Assembly: GCA_035578155.1 (NCBI GenBank)
Contig: JAPWDM010000011.1
Location: 20,312,375-20,376,374, forward strand
Direction of reading: 5' to 3'
From: Brachynemurus nebulosus
Taxonomy: Eukaryota; Arthropoda; Insecta; Neuroptera; Myrmeleontidae
Length of the DNA: 64,000 nt
Below are positions 46,525-58,129 of the stretch, piece by piece. The translations under genes were made by a program, and so were the position numbers. Within the stretch, counting starts at the first letter, position 1, and each line of letters opens with the position of its first letter. Below the pieces are notes generated by a model, which had not been told where the DNA came from, made no database searches, and worked only from the letters and a program-made list of their open reading frames with translations.

Positions 46525-47002
46525 ATTTCAAACAGAACTTTTAGTCAATTTTCTATTTCGCCAGGAATATTCTATTTTATAACTGTAACCGGAACTAGCG
46601 ATTTTTTTCAATTTCTTTCAATTTTCCAGATTTATGCGACGGTAATTTCGTATTGTTATTTTCATTTGTGTAATCGATGACGACAGTAAAACTACGGTCA
46701 GCTCTTCACCTATCAGGGTACATAAATGCGGTGGTATTTACTTGCTATAAATGTTTACTTCATCATCATTTTGTATCATTTCAATTTAAACTCTCTCAAC
46801 AAGCAAATGAATTTGTATATTTGTATGAACATTTATCTATATGTATATACTAAATATGTAGTAAGTACCTTTATAAATACACTGCTTATACAAAAATTTG
46901 AAATACATAACGCACGTTGGTCAGCAATAAAAGGGCCACACGATGTATATGGAATTATATGATTGTATAGATGTCGTCATATTATTGCACCGAGGTGCGA
47001 TA
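46525..47002. other. No gene seen
   Basis: AT-rich stretch between two element clusters. The 78-codon frame at 46726-46962 has no recognised domain. Confidence 0.4.
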
Positions 47003-47223
47003 TACAGTCTGTCACACAAGAGCGTCGGCTGGACTGTTTCAAGAGAAAACTATCAGAAAGCTTCACTACTGTTCTATTCGTTGGAGGGTAGGATAGACTA
47101 CTACGCTTTGTGCTTGAGACGCTAGTATTACTTTGTATTACGATAAGAACACAACATTTCCAAAATGAGTGCATCATATGCAAAATATTTCGAGGCAATG
47201 TTCTTGTGTACTCACAGTAAAGG

Positions 47224-47448
47224 ATGACTTATAAAGCTGCTGCTAAATATATGAACAAGTCAGAAGACTTTGCATGGAAGTGGGTGTTGCGATATAATGG
47301 TCAGAAGAGCGTCAACAATTTTCCCGAGAAAGAAAAAACGCGAGGGTATTCTGAAAAAGAAAATAAAACCATTTTCAAGTTATTTCAACGAAAGCCCTTT
47401 TTTAACACTGCGACAAGGACAAGAGTTATTGGCTAAAAAGGAAGTTAA
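47224..47448 (+). pseudogene. Tc1-like transposase, 5' segment
   Basis: The frame from 47224 begins MTYKAAAKYMNKSEDFAWKW and reads through RYSEKENK-like basic sequence (GYSEKENKTIFKLF) to TRVIG before a stop at 47434. It looks like the helix-turn-helix DNA-binding half of a Tc1-family transposase. The reading frame meets the TTAA of the piggyBac insertion at 47445 and resumes beyond it at 48585. Confidence 0.6.
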
Positions 47449-48580
47449 CCCTAGAACGACAAACTTATTTTTTCTACTCTTAAACTACAAACTGGAGTAT
47501 ATATTTACTCCACGGGATTTTTGGTCGTAAAATCGATCCGATAGCAGTAATTTCACTTATAAGGATACGAGTTTGTTCGTTTTTTCATGCTGAAGAGAAA
47601 TGTAAAGCGCAAATTCAATTTAATCAAAGTTTAGTTGGTGAAAAATCGATTTAAATAGCTAAAAGTGTTCAAAAACGCTCAAATTGTCATTTAATAAATA
47701 AAAATTGATAACTATTTTTCTAATGAACCGATTTAAAACTGCATGAAATTTTAGTTTTTAACAATGTATTTCATTTTTTTCTTCATACAAAAAGTAACAA
47801 AAAGAAAAACTTAAAAAGAGAATTTAACTTATTCAAAGGCACTACAATCGCTGCAATATATATTTCTATGATTCTCGCAGGTCGGTCGCTTGCACTTCGT
47901 GCAATATATTCGCATTTTGCGGTCTTCTGATCGGGGACACAAGCCGCATCGGGTTGGCTTTTTTGGTGACTCATTTGGTGACTTTTTGGTGACAGCTGGC
48001 TGAAATTGTTTATCAAAAGGAGTCAAGTTGTTCCTTATTTCCCGGCGAAGCTGAGGTACTTGTAGCCTTGTCATTAGATGTGGCTCCAAAAGTGAGCTGA
48101 CCAAGCTTTTTATGAACTCTCTCCGGTTTATCCGGACAAGATCAGCGTTAGAGTTGCAAAGGATTAAGACGTTGATTCCTCCCTGGTCAAACATGGCCAG
48201 TAATAACTGATATTATCGTAACACCGTTACAATAGGTACTTAAAATATGAAAATCACCGAAATTTATATATCTAATGTTTTATCGCAAAATAAGCTTATT
48301 ATAAGTGAATCAAAATTATTTTAGCAAGAAAAATAAAAATAACTTACCTAAGCAAAACACTGACACTTTCACTGGGTACATTTCAACCCCACACTAGCTT
48401 CACGTTTTTACTTCATCACAGTAGACAAGAAACTGCAGGGTTTCCCGACCTCACTCTACTGTTAGAAACTTGAACTAAATTATGGTATAGGTGTCCAGTC
48501 GATAATGTCACTGATTAATTTAAAAACATAGTTTAAAGTTTACCAGGGGTAGATTTCTACCCCAGTTTGTTGTTCTAGGG
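47449..48580 (-). mobile_element. piggyBac element, 1132 bp, TTAA duplication
   Basis: Ends CCCTAGAACGACAAACT and (complement strand) CCCTAGAACAACAAACT match in 16 of 17 positions, with TTAA directly outside each end (47445-47448, 48581-48584). This is the canonical piggyBac terminal pattern. It carries only the C-terminal part of a transposase, on the minus strand, so it is a deletion derivative. Confidence 0.92.
47829..48194 (-). pseudogene. piggyBac transposase C-terminal portion
   Basis: A 121-codon open frame begins MFDQGGINVLILCNSN and runs through RINRREFIKSLVSSLLEPHL to a Cys-rich end: RCGLCPRSEDRKMRIYC, then CTKCKRPTCENH and CSDC. The order (late part of the DDE domain, helical stretch with RREF, Cys/His RING-like tail binding zinc) fits the end of piggyBac-family transposases. 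The upstream catalytic domain is missing, so the ATG is probably an internal Met of the ancestral protein. It is open but cannot encode an active enzyme. Confidence 0.8.
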
Positions 48581-48584
48581 TTAA

Positions 48585-48860
48585 TATTAGCATAATGACT
48601 CTAAATAGGCGACTAAACGAAGCAAATATTTCTTGGCGTAGTACGATACTGAAATCATTCCTCAAATCGGAGCATGTCAAAAAGTGACGCTTGTAGGCTA
48701 TGCAAAATTTGAATCGTGATTGGAGTAATGTAATTTTTACTGACGAAACGTGTTTTTACACATGGGTTTCTGCCAAATATACTTGGTCTTTTATTAAAAC
48801 AGGTATGCCGCCATATCCAAGCTCTCTGGCGGTCTTTATCGCAACAAATACGAAAAATCT
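48585..48860 (+). pseudogene. Tc1-like transposase, 3' segment
   Basis: After the piggyBac element the frame continues as ISIMTLNRRLNEANISWRST and LKSFLKSEHVKK, then stops, then reads QNLNRDWSNVIFTDETCFYT and WVSAKYTW. The W-x2-VIFTDE motif holds the second conserved acidic region of Tc1 transposases. Stops at about 48688 and 48697 and loss of the end make it non-functional. It pairs with 47224-47448 as one interrupted gene. Confidence 0.65.
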
Positions 48861-49029
48861 TATAAAAAGTATGCCAAAACGGTGCCCACAAATTCTAGAC
48901 AATAATGAAGTCTTACTAAGTAAATGCGTAATAGTGCTTTTAATGTACTTTCAGTCGATTTATTCATTTCTGAGAAATAATAATTTTTCTTTTAAATATC
49001 GAGACGACGGTCTTGTGTGACAGACTGTA

Positions 49030-49290
49030 TGTGTATGTGTTACAAAGAAGCATGATAACTCCCGAACGAAATATTCACTTCTTACGAAATTTAATGAAAA
49101 CGTTGACTGTAGCAGACTTTTGAACTTTAGTCAAGCATATCGGACACCCGGAACTTAATATTTTGGGCTTTTCCCGGCAAAAATTAAATGTATACCAGTT
49201 TTCGAAATTTTTATTACATCATCAAAATGTTTCAAAAAATAAAAATGTGTGGATTTTTCATCCAATAATGTTCTCATAGTAAGATGGCTA
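49030..49290 (-). repeat. Dispersed repeat, partial copy at 49 kb
   Basis: TGATAACTCCCGAACGAAAT, AAATTTAATGAAAACGTTGA and CAAGCATATCGGACACCCGG correspond to the central blocks of the family. A short GTATGTGTATGTG stretch stands where other copies carry the TA tract. Confidence 0.55.
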
Positions 49291-49294
49291 AATA

Positions 49295-50630
49295 CTTTTG
49301 TACCTCTAGCAACGACGCTTATTTGATTGTTTTCTAAGCCCTAAACCTACTTGTGGTAACATTTGAATTATTTCCTTACGTTTATAAATCTTGTAAATTA
49401 AAGAAAAAGATGTGGACGGCTTCTGTATTAAGAAAAATTGTGAAAATGTACGCAAAACACTATTATTTTTATTACAATTATGTTATTAAAATAAATCTTG
49501 TAGTATTTTGAAAATTTCACTATTTGATTTAAAATATACGAGTATACCTACTATTTTATTAAAATTAAATCCTGGAAAATTCCATTTTATATTTACTGGA
49601 AAATCTAGTACAAACTAACACCAATTTAAATTATCGAATTTTAAAATTCGACTTTATGTTTCTCCATACTGCAACAAATAGATACATTTTCCGACATTAG
49701 TATTCCAAGTTGTGCTTAATTTTTTACTATTACTGTCAATCTCGACAAACATTAAAGAGTGTATGAGTATAATATACGTTGTAATGTTTTATTTAACTTT
49801 GTCTAGTGAAATTTCTAACTTTTGGCTTAAAGTTTTACGTTCGTTACTGATTATTTCATAGTTTATTTATCGACCGTAAAACTATATCTATGATTTTCAA
49901 TGATTACATACATACTCCGGTTGCCCCCATTCCTGGCTCCGGCCCGGTGTTTATCAGTAACATGAATATTAATCTGTATGTGTGTAAATGTACAGAAATT
50001 TATGTACATAGTCTTCAATTTATCATTATTAAATATGTACGCGTGAGTGCCTATATGTATTAATTATAAATTTCAAAATCCCATTTCCACGAAAAGTTAA
50101 TCCGATAATTATATCAATTAAAATATGAATTAATTACTCTTGGTAAAGATTACATGTAGTTATTGACACATAGATACATATATGATAAAAATCGTAATTA
50201 CACTCGATAAATCAATTTTTGATTGATAATTAATACTTGTTGAATAAAATACTTTTACGAGATATTCTTGGAACTATATTTATAAAGATGAAAATGGTGT
50301 GAAATACCTATCTGAGGAGCTATTCTTGAAATATGATATGTTATGATAATATATCATTATTAGTTTGGAAACAAGCAGAAAAAAATGTATTTTTGTAAGT
50401 TAGTAGTAAGTGAAGAATGAACATTAATAAATAAATGTCCATTCTTTATGGTATTAATCTTTTTATTTCCTTAGTTTTTTAAAATAATAACATATAATAG
50501 CACACCATAACATGCTTCAAGAATAGTCCGCCTACCTGGTATAATACCTACTAAATCTTATTTTCTTTATCAATGGTAAATTGATCACTCAGCGGATTGG
50601 CTGTATATTTAAAAATTATAAATTTCTTAT
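49295..50630. other. No gene seen
   Basis: AT-rich DNA with no supported feature. Confidence 0.4.
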
Positions 50631-50635
50631 ATTCA

Positions 50636-51052
50636 AAATAAAAAGACAATTTTTTACTTTACTAATGCCACTTTATTTAGAGTTTTAATTGTCTGTGACA
50701 TGTTTCGGCCCGTATGGCCATTGACGAATAGTAAACTATATTTAACAAGCTACTTACTTAAATACTATTTTCCATTTTACATTTCTTCCTATTGTGAACA
50801 ATAAATCACAAAACTGGTTTTGGAATGTTACAAATTTTTGTGACTTTGTTTTTATTTTCAATTATGATTTGACAACAATAATTTATTGTTCACAGTAGGA
50901 AGAAATGTAAAATGGAAAATAGTATTTAAGTAAGTAGCTGCTTAAATATAGTTTACTGTTCGTCAATGACCATACGGGCCGAAACATGTCACAGACAATT
51001 AAAACTCTAAATAAAGTGGTATTAGTAAAGTAAAAAATTGTCTTTTTATTTT
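50636..51052. mobile_element. Fold-back element, about 417 bp
   Basis: Arms of about 180 bases are inverted near-identical copies. Outer ends are AAAATAAAAAGACAATTTTT and its complement; inner arms carry GACATGTTTCGGCCCGTATG and AAATGTAAAATGGAAAATAG. The loop at about 50812-50885 is unrelated. No clear target duplication and no coding are seen. Confidence 0.8.
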
Positions 51053-51059
51053 AAAATGG

Positions 51060-54000
51060 AATACCATAAAGTAACGCTCAAATCTATCAAATATTCTTAT
51101 ATTCATTCATGCTACTGCTCCATCTACGTCTGCGTCTAATGGTCAAAACCGCGTTAAATAGCGCGATAAAAAATTTGGCACTAAAGTATTCATTTTGCAG
51201 TGACTACATTTAAGTCTTCACGTGTAGTATAATGATTAAAGTAAATCTGGACAGACTAAAATTAGTAATCGATTCCTAGTCTATCAAGTTTTATTTATCT
51301 ATTTCTATTATCAAATTCCACGAACTAGCACCTTTCATATACAAAATTTCTAAGCATTTTATTAATTTTTCATTACACTATAGATTAATTTTATGAATCA
51401 ACTATCTCTTCATACTTTAAATAATTTACAAAAATAACACTAATGTAGCTCCAATAGCACAATAAATAATACGTTAAGCTTCTCTAATATGCTGAAAAAA
51501 AAACCGCCACTGAAGCTACCGTCTAACGCTTAGTGCCACTAACAATTCTACTTTCAAACTATTATGACTATTGACTGCATGCAAGACATTTATAACTGAA
51601 AAATTAGTGTCACCAGCCGTTTCATATAGCCATTGTTGCAAGTGGTGCATTTCTTCTTAAAATTAATTTTACCAAAATATATATTATCAAATATTCAGTT
51701 ACATTATTTTAGAATGTACAAACGAGTATTATCAAATAGGCAATTGTACTATAATATTTTTACTTGACCCAAAAATTAAATCCACAGCAGATGGTACCCA
51801 CTATATACAAATTTAATAAATAAATATAATGAAGTGTCAATACAACAAAAATAATATATGCAATTCCCAAATCATCCAACTAGTTATTTGTATACAAATA
51901 TTAGATACTTACTTACTTACCAACAACCACTGTATTGTCTTTTGAACTAAAACTTTCTCAACTTGATAACCACAAAACCACCGAAGAACAAACAGAATGG
52001 TAACTAAATACTTTATTGATCTTATACTTCAAATACATACATTCGTATATAGTAGATATATGTACATCTACAAAGGAATCAAGTTTTGTTTATATTAATT
52101 AACCCTTTAAGTCATTCTCTTACACTGAAACGACAAGACTGAGGAAGTAATAATAGGTGTACTTACTTATTTTTGGGCTGTTGTAAATAGTTCTAATCTA
52201 CACATTAGTCAAAAACTTCTAAGACTTCAGAATAAATCAAATAAAGCAAGCCAGAACTTTATCGCCGTTATTACATATTCTAACGCATGAGCGTTTAACT
52301 TTCAATTAGTTCCCTAATATTTTGAATGAACATAAAGTTTTCTTTTTTGGGGGGAATAAATGATATTACATTTATAACTGCAATAGTTATTATTAGTAAA
52401 ACTTAAACGTGGAGAGCACAATATTTCAGGTTGATTAGTTTATTTCTTGATTATTTTTATTTTAAAATTTTATACAGCTTTCTAGTGGCTACGAGCGTTC
52501 TATTGGCTAATTTTTCTTTTAATCAATTCAAAATTTAAAGAGGAATAAAAAATTCCAACACTATGTATTTATCAAATACCGGCGTCACTGTGAAAAGTTG
52601 AAATTAATGAAAGTAATAGGTAAGATACCTGACATATAAAAAAAAATTATACCATTTTTTTGGAGAGAGGAAAAACTAATATGATATTTTAAATACCTGT
52701 TAGAAAATATAATATTTTAAAATGAGTACGCAGATTAAAATCAAATGTTTATGAGAATTCTTGTCTAATTATTTATCTTAACGCTTTGCACTCAAGCAAA
52801 AAAACGGTGAGTTGTAAATAAGCTGGTAAGACATGTAGCACATGACAACGACCGACGTTCTTTTTTTGACGGATTCTTTTGACGTTCTAACCTTGTTTCC
52901 CCAATGTTGAATACTAAATGCGCTAAATACGTCCTCAATGCTATTTTTATTAGTTTTTAATTTTAAAAAGATAATTCAACGTGATTTTGTATTATTTTAT
53001 TTATAATTTTTCTAATAAATGAATGTGTTTGCAGTTATTAAATAAAATATTCATGTAATGTGAAGTATGAGCAGTCATTACAGTTCAACATTCAGTGTGT
53101 CATGTGGTACATGTTTTATGGTCCTACAGACAAAACACCTTTAAATATGGTAGAGTTAATGGACAAACCACCTTGTCATGCTGTACATGTCTTATAAGCG
53201 CAAAGAGTTAATCAATTTTTAATATTGAAGCCGTGAATTAATCAAAAAATGGTATTTGATTTTTTAAATTTTATTTTAAATTTTGCATTGACCACTACAA
53301 TGCTTGTGGTCACTTTTTCAATTTCTAAGCATCTTTTTAAGGGTAAGTTCTTCGCCTATTATTTTTTGTAACTGTATATAGCAATCAGGAAAGAGAATGG
53401 TTACCTTCGCCTCAAGTTACCTGCTATGTAGACAACAACTTATGATTCAGATGGTTGAAAAAGAGTTATAAATTAAAATCGAAAGTCGATATCATTATTA
53501 ACTGCACATAACAAATTATATAGATAAATTTTCATATCATGTTGCTTCAACTCGTTAATGTATGCATACAATTTTTTGCAACAGTTAAAAGATTTTCTGC
53601 CTTTGAGCAACATTAAAAAAATAATACTGTAGTTTTTTTTACTACGTAATTTGTATTGTAACTTTATCGTATTGTAGTAGCTTTTCTGTAACTACGGAAT
53701 AACTTGTCTGATTTATAGATAATAGATATACATAAGTTTTATTTCACTTTTTTCTATACAATGGTAATCATGTATACATTTTATCGTCAATATAATTATT
53801 AAATATTTCCTTCAGTCAAGCTAATAATTTTCTACACATAAATTAAAATTATAATTAACTGCCATCGTTTTATAACCAGCATAATACAATCGAAGGAATA
53901 AATATTGAAACAAAAAGGAAATAAAACGAAATAAATTTTATTTCAAAACATTTTCAGAAATTCTAATTCTAAAATAATAAATAAAAAATATCTATTATAA

Positions 54001-54080
54001 AATAAAAATCTATTGATAAAATAACCATTGAATTTATTTTATTGAACATTAAACTTTCATTTTTAATATATTAAACTTAA
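51060..54080. other. No gene seen
   Basis: Three kilobases of AT-rich DNA with no long frame and no obvious TIR pair. It is the longest apparently unique stretch in the window and may be host intergenic or intronic sequence. Confidence 0.45.
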
Positions 54081-54088
54081 TATAACTA

Positions 54089-54245
54089 ACAAGGGGAGTA
54101 TCAAACATCGGAATCACGGATTTGGAAGAAATTAATATATGGTGTAGAATACATTTCTCTGAGTATTGTAGTAATAATAATTTAGGCCAATGCGACTTCA
54201 TTTAGAAATTAAACGCACGAAAATTTTCTAATAACATATCGTGTT

Positions 54246-54340
<95 letters not shown>

Positions 54341-55129
54341 TTAGTTGGCATTGTTTGCAACAAGGGCGGCTGGTGGTGTGGCTAGCGTCTGGTCTCATCT
54401 ATGTACCTTTTTTAATATACAGACGGAAAGGTTCTGTGTTCCAATCTATGCCTTTCCAACATAAATAATCCTCTTTTCAATTTTTTTGAAACTTTTTCAA
54501 TATTGTACGATGCTACCTATAATTGTTTTCTGAAAAATGAGATATATTTTTGTACATGTACACTATATGTAACAGTAATTTTATCGTAAATTTTAAATTA
54601 CTGAATTTTTTTACATAAAATTAAAGCGATTTTTATCATAAATTATTTATACTATTTTTAGACATTTTTCCTTTTTCCTTATTTAAAGTAATGGCAACTG
54701 TAAATTTTTTTTATAATAATGACATAAAAAAGAACACCATATCTACTTTTAAAAAAAGCATTATAGCATTGTCAATGTAACTGACCCATTGTACAATATT
54801 GAAAAAGTTAAAAAAAATTTGAAAAGAGAATTATTTATGTTGGAAAGGTATAGATTCGAACATAGAACCTTTCCGTCTGTATATTAAAAAAAGTTACACA
54901 CATGAGAGCAGACACTAACCACACCACCAGTCACCCTTGCTGTAGATAATACCAAGTAACTGATACATATCAAACACAATATGTTATTAGATAATTTTCG
55001 TGCGTTTAATTTCTAAATGAAGTCCCATTGGCCTAAATTATTATTACTACAATACTCAGAGAAATATATTCCACAACATATATTAATTTCTCCCAAATCC
55101 GTGATTCCCATGTTTGATATCACCCTTGT
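54089..55129. mobile_element. Fold-back element with (TA)n in one arm, about 1.04 kb
   Basis: Ends ACAAGGGGAGTATCAAACAT and (complement strand) ACAAGGGTGATATCAAACAT. Arms of over 350 bases are collinear, through AATTTAGGCCAATG, AACGCACGAAAATTTTCTAA and GACGGAAAGGTTC. A (TA)n tract at 54248-54337 lies inside the left arm; the right arm has only GATACATATC at the equivalent place (about 54960). The TA tract therefore expanded in one arm only. No coding sequence is present. Confidence 0.8.
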
Positions 55130-55350
55130 AAATATTTTCTTGGATGGTGATCTACGTATTAGTATTAAAATTCGAAAAACTAGCGGCCCATTTGATAATT
55201 TCAGGTGATAGAAGTAGGTATAAAGTATAAAAACTGATACGAGAATATTGCTGTCATAGCTGACTTAAAAGACTTTTCCATTTGAATATAAATAGTACTT
55301 TTTTTAGTCCAGTTAAAGATTATCCATTATAGATACATCAATTTACGTTT
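55130..55350. other. No gene seen
   Basis: AT-rich spacer between the fold-back element and the open frame at 55356. Confidence 0.35.
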
Positions 55351-55355
55351 ATAAT

Positions 55356-55640
55356 TTGACAAAAAAATTAAATATTTTCATCACGCGTCACTCAGAAAAG
55401 AAATTGAATTTAAAATTCGAGTTTCATCGTGGTACTTCTTGTAGATCATCCCTTATTGATAGACACTTAATTCGCCAAAATCCGTTCAGTGACGTCGGCT
55501 GTGGGCTCTTTAAAAAATTTTCTCAAATTTTATTAATTACAGCATGTTTTAGTACGACTGTAACATATGCGATATACGCGGAATTAATAACAAATTTCCC
55601 TAGAAATTTTATTAAAAAAGTTCAGATAAAAAAAATTTGA
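55356..55640 (+). other. Unassigned 94-codon frame, weak receptor-like C-terminus
   Basis: The frame includes HLIRQNPFSDVGCGLFKKFS then a hydrophobic segment (residues about 62-80) and TYAIYAEL near the end. A TTCTTGTAG at about 55435-55443 could be a splice acceptor, and AATAAA occurs at about 55786. The GCGLF plus hydrophobic helix plus TY order loosely recalls the last exon of insect gustatory receptors, but the diagnostic QF is missing. It may equally be chance; this is the least repeat-like open frame in the window. Confidence 0.15.
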
Positions 55641-55859
55641 ATACACATTCTTGTATAGGTGCAGGGTAAGCTTAAAAAATTGAAAATAAGTCAAAGGTAA
55701 AACAACCTAGTTACTCGCAACTAACAAAAATTTTAATGAGAAAAGTTGTTTAAGATGTAAACTAGCAAAGATCTTGGAAAATGCTGAAATAAAACCTTTT
55801 ACGGCCCTGTACTATTTAAAAATTGAAAATTGTTCATAAATGTTCTTACGCCCACATAG

Positions 55860-56335
55860 ACGTCGTTCCAAAACGTCGTTTTTGAACGACGGTGAAAATC
55901 GTCGTCTAAAACTGTTGAAAGCGAGTCAAAAAAGAGGAGAGTAACCGGAACAAAACATTTTTATTAAATGAATATATTTTTCAAATGTACCAAAATTGTA
56001 AAAATCAACCTGGGATAATATAAATAAATATAATACACCTTAAAAGTAATAAAATGTTTACAGGTATTACAACCTATGCACATATGCACATATACTTTAC
56101 ACATATATATACACAAAACAGAAAGAACAATGGTCCAAACGGTCAAAATCGAACCCAAAAAGATTTTTTGAACGCCAGCAAGAACAACAATTTTCAGCAA
56201 CACACAACAGTTGTTTGAAATCCTTCCTGTATGGCGACATCGTTCCAAAAAAGTTGTCATTAACTTCTGAAAATACCCACAAAAGCGACAGTTGTCACCA
56301 CACACATCGCTCCGAAACGACGTTTTGGAACGACA
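55860..56335. mobile_element. TIR element (MITE), about 475 bp
   Basis: Ends GTCGTTCCAAAACGTCGTTT on the left and the complement AAACGACGTTTTGGAACGAC on the right, a perfect 20-base inverted repeat. Extra CGTTCCAAAA words occur inside and just outside the right end. A long minus-strand frame (55964-56392) overruns the right end and has no recognised domain, so it is regarded as a by-product. The target duplication is not clear. Confidence 0.75.
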
Positions 56336-56339
56336 TCGT

Positions 56340-57145
56340 TCCAAAACACACAAGACTAAAATGTTCACATCATTTTGCCATTGATTGTACACACAGTACC
56401 TACTGAATTAAAATAAGCTAATCAAAAAAAAAATTATATATTTTAATTTTTTATTGTTGTACTTGTTTGTTCTCTTCATTGTTCCGTCACAACAATACTA
56501 CACTACAGGTAGTCTAATATGCCCACCCGAACATAATATACATAGCGTAGAAACATTAGCGATCTTAATTTATGTATAAATATAATTATTATATTTACTT
56601 AACATGCAAATAACAATGTTGTATATTTAATTAATTTTAATGTAAATTATTTTGATATTTATTAGAATCTAGGTACATGTTATTATAATACGGGTATACC
56701 TACTAGCAACAGACATTGAAATGTATTAAACAATTACTCGAGTAAAATGTCTGCAGTAAACGTAATTAGGGTAATATATTAATTTTCATCGTACCTACTA
56801 AAAAAATTAATTACCTACCCATAAAGAAATATGTAAATTAAAAAAAATTGCAAGACAATATAATTTTACTATCGAATTTATTGTACGATCTTTGTTGTAG
56901 ATATTGAAGCCGTTGTTACTTAGAGCGAAATCTTTCAAAGAATAGAAAAGTATGAAATATTTGGAATAAGATCAGCAAAACATATTCTTATAACTGAAGT
57001 ACTGACTAAATTAAAACAAGGGCCCACACGCAAAATATTATTCTTGAGTTTCTCGCTAAAAAATTAATACAAAAAATTTCATACTTAACTAACAAGTTTT
57101 ACACTTATAACATAAACAATGTCAATGAAAACAATTTTTAATGAA
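56340..57145. other. No gene seen
   Basis: AT-rich DNA without supported features. Confidence 0.4.
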
Positions 57146-57149
57146 AATT

Positions 57150-57420
57150 GATAATAAAATACCCCTGTCGCAGCATCTGCATAACATAGCGAATTTCCAA
57201 ATATTGGGTACTGGCGGATCTCATCGAAGACCTCCACCCATTTAAAATAGTTTAGCTTTCTAACAGTGAAACAATTTTCAAAATCAGTTCAGTACTTAAT
57301 TTTTGGCGCTTTTGGGTCCTCAGGACCCTAACGGATCTCATATAGTGTAGCGTATATCCATTTAACAATATGTTATTACATTACATAACGATAGTTTTCG
57401 ATTTTTTTCTAGGTATGCAA
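57150..57420 (+). repeat. Dispersed repeat, terminal block
   Basis: AAAATACCCCTGTCGCAGCA, GCATAACATAGCGAATTTCC and TTCTAACAGTGAAACAATTT match, inverted, the end of the copy at 15.56-16.07 kb. Confidence 0.65.
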
Positions 57421-57619
57421 ATATATATATAAATTATATTTTCTCTCTAAAGGAGGACGTCATACAAAAATTTCCTTTCCATAACGTACTCTTAAAATCT
57501 CTGGCTAATTTTAATTTAAAAAGATAAGACAGAGCTATTGTTATTATAACACATACATACATACTGAATAACTAACTAGCACTTGTTTTATCTAGAAAAG
57601 AATTGCGAAAACGATGGAG

Positions 57620-58030
57620 CATTTATTGTAAAAAAATTCAGCAAATTTCTTAATTTTTCTCAAAAGCTAGTTCACTTAGAACAATGTTTCAAAAGCTTGT
57701 CTTATGCAATTTTTTACGCTCTTTTCGCTGGTGTAAAAAAAATTTAAAATGATTTGAATTTTGGCCAAATGTTGCAAAAAACTACTGAAAATAGAGAAAA
57801 ATGGCCAAGAAACCTACTTCTGGGCATCCGACGTGTCTGGCTAACGAACTTAGCCGAGTCAATCCGGATTCCAACTCGCATACCAAATTTCATAAGCATT
57901 AAACGTTTCGTTCGAGAGCTTCCAAAACAAATTTCTACCATAGTCCCGGACTTAGGTCTTACTATAAGAGCTACTGTAATACCTGAATTTCCAGAATGGA
58001 AATTCGCTAAAAAAGTCACTCGAAAGCGAG
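57620..58030 (+). repeat. Dispersed repeat lacking the TA segment
   Basis: Collinear with the copies at 18.5 and 22.9 kb (TTAATTTTTCTCAAAAGCTA, GACGTGTCTGGCTAACGAAC, TTTCTACCATAGTCCCGGAC) except that the sequence jumps from CGTTTCGTTCGAGAG straight to CTTCCAAAAC. The (TA)n tract and its immediate flanks are missing. The frames on both strands here are repeat-derived. Confidence 0.75.
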
Positions 58031-58129
58031 TTGGGCTCGTAAGTTCCGTACAGTAAGTGAACAGTATACCAAAAACCTTTTTATGTATATATTAATCTTA
58101 TCCAAATTTGCTTATAATAAATGGGAAAT

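Larger units (their letters stand above)
47005..49027 (+). mobile_element. Tc1-like element split by a piggyBac insertion
   Basis: Inverted ends CAGTCTGTCACACAAGA and the complement TCTTGTGTGACAGACTG (one mismatch just inside), flanked by TA at 47003-47004 and 49028-49029. The CAGT start and TA duplication fit Tc1. Net of the insertion at 47449-48580 and one TTAA the element is about 0.89 kb, shorter than a typical 1.3-kb Tc1 element, so it was also internally deleted. Pieces of its transposase flank the insertion. Confidence 0.85.

Noticed and set aside
55964..56392. 142-codon minus-strand frame
   Set aside because: It spans a TIR element and runs past its right end; no domain and low-complexity composition.
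57744..58056. Frames of about 91-100 codons on both strands
   Set aside because: They fall in a dispersed repeat whose other copies are not open in these frames.
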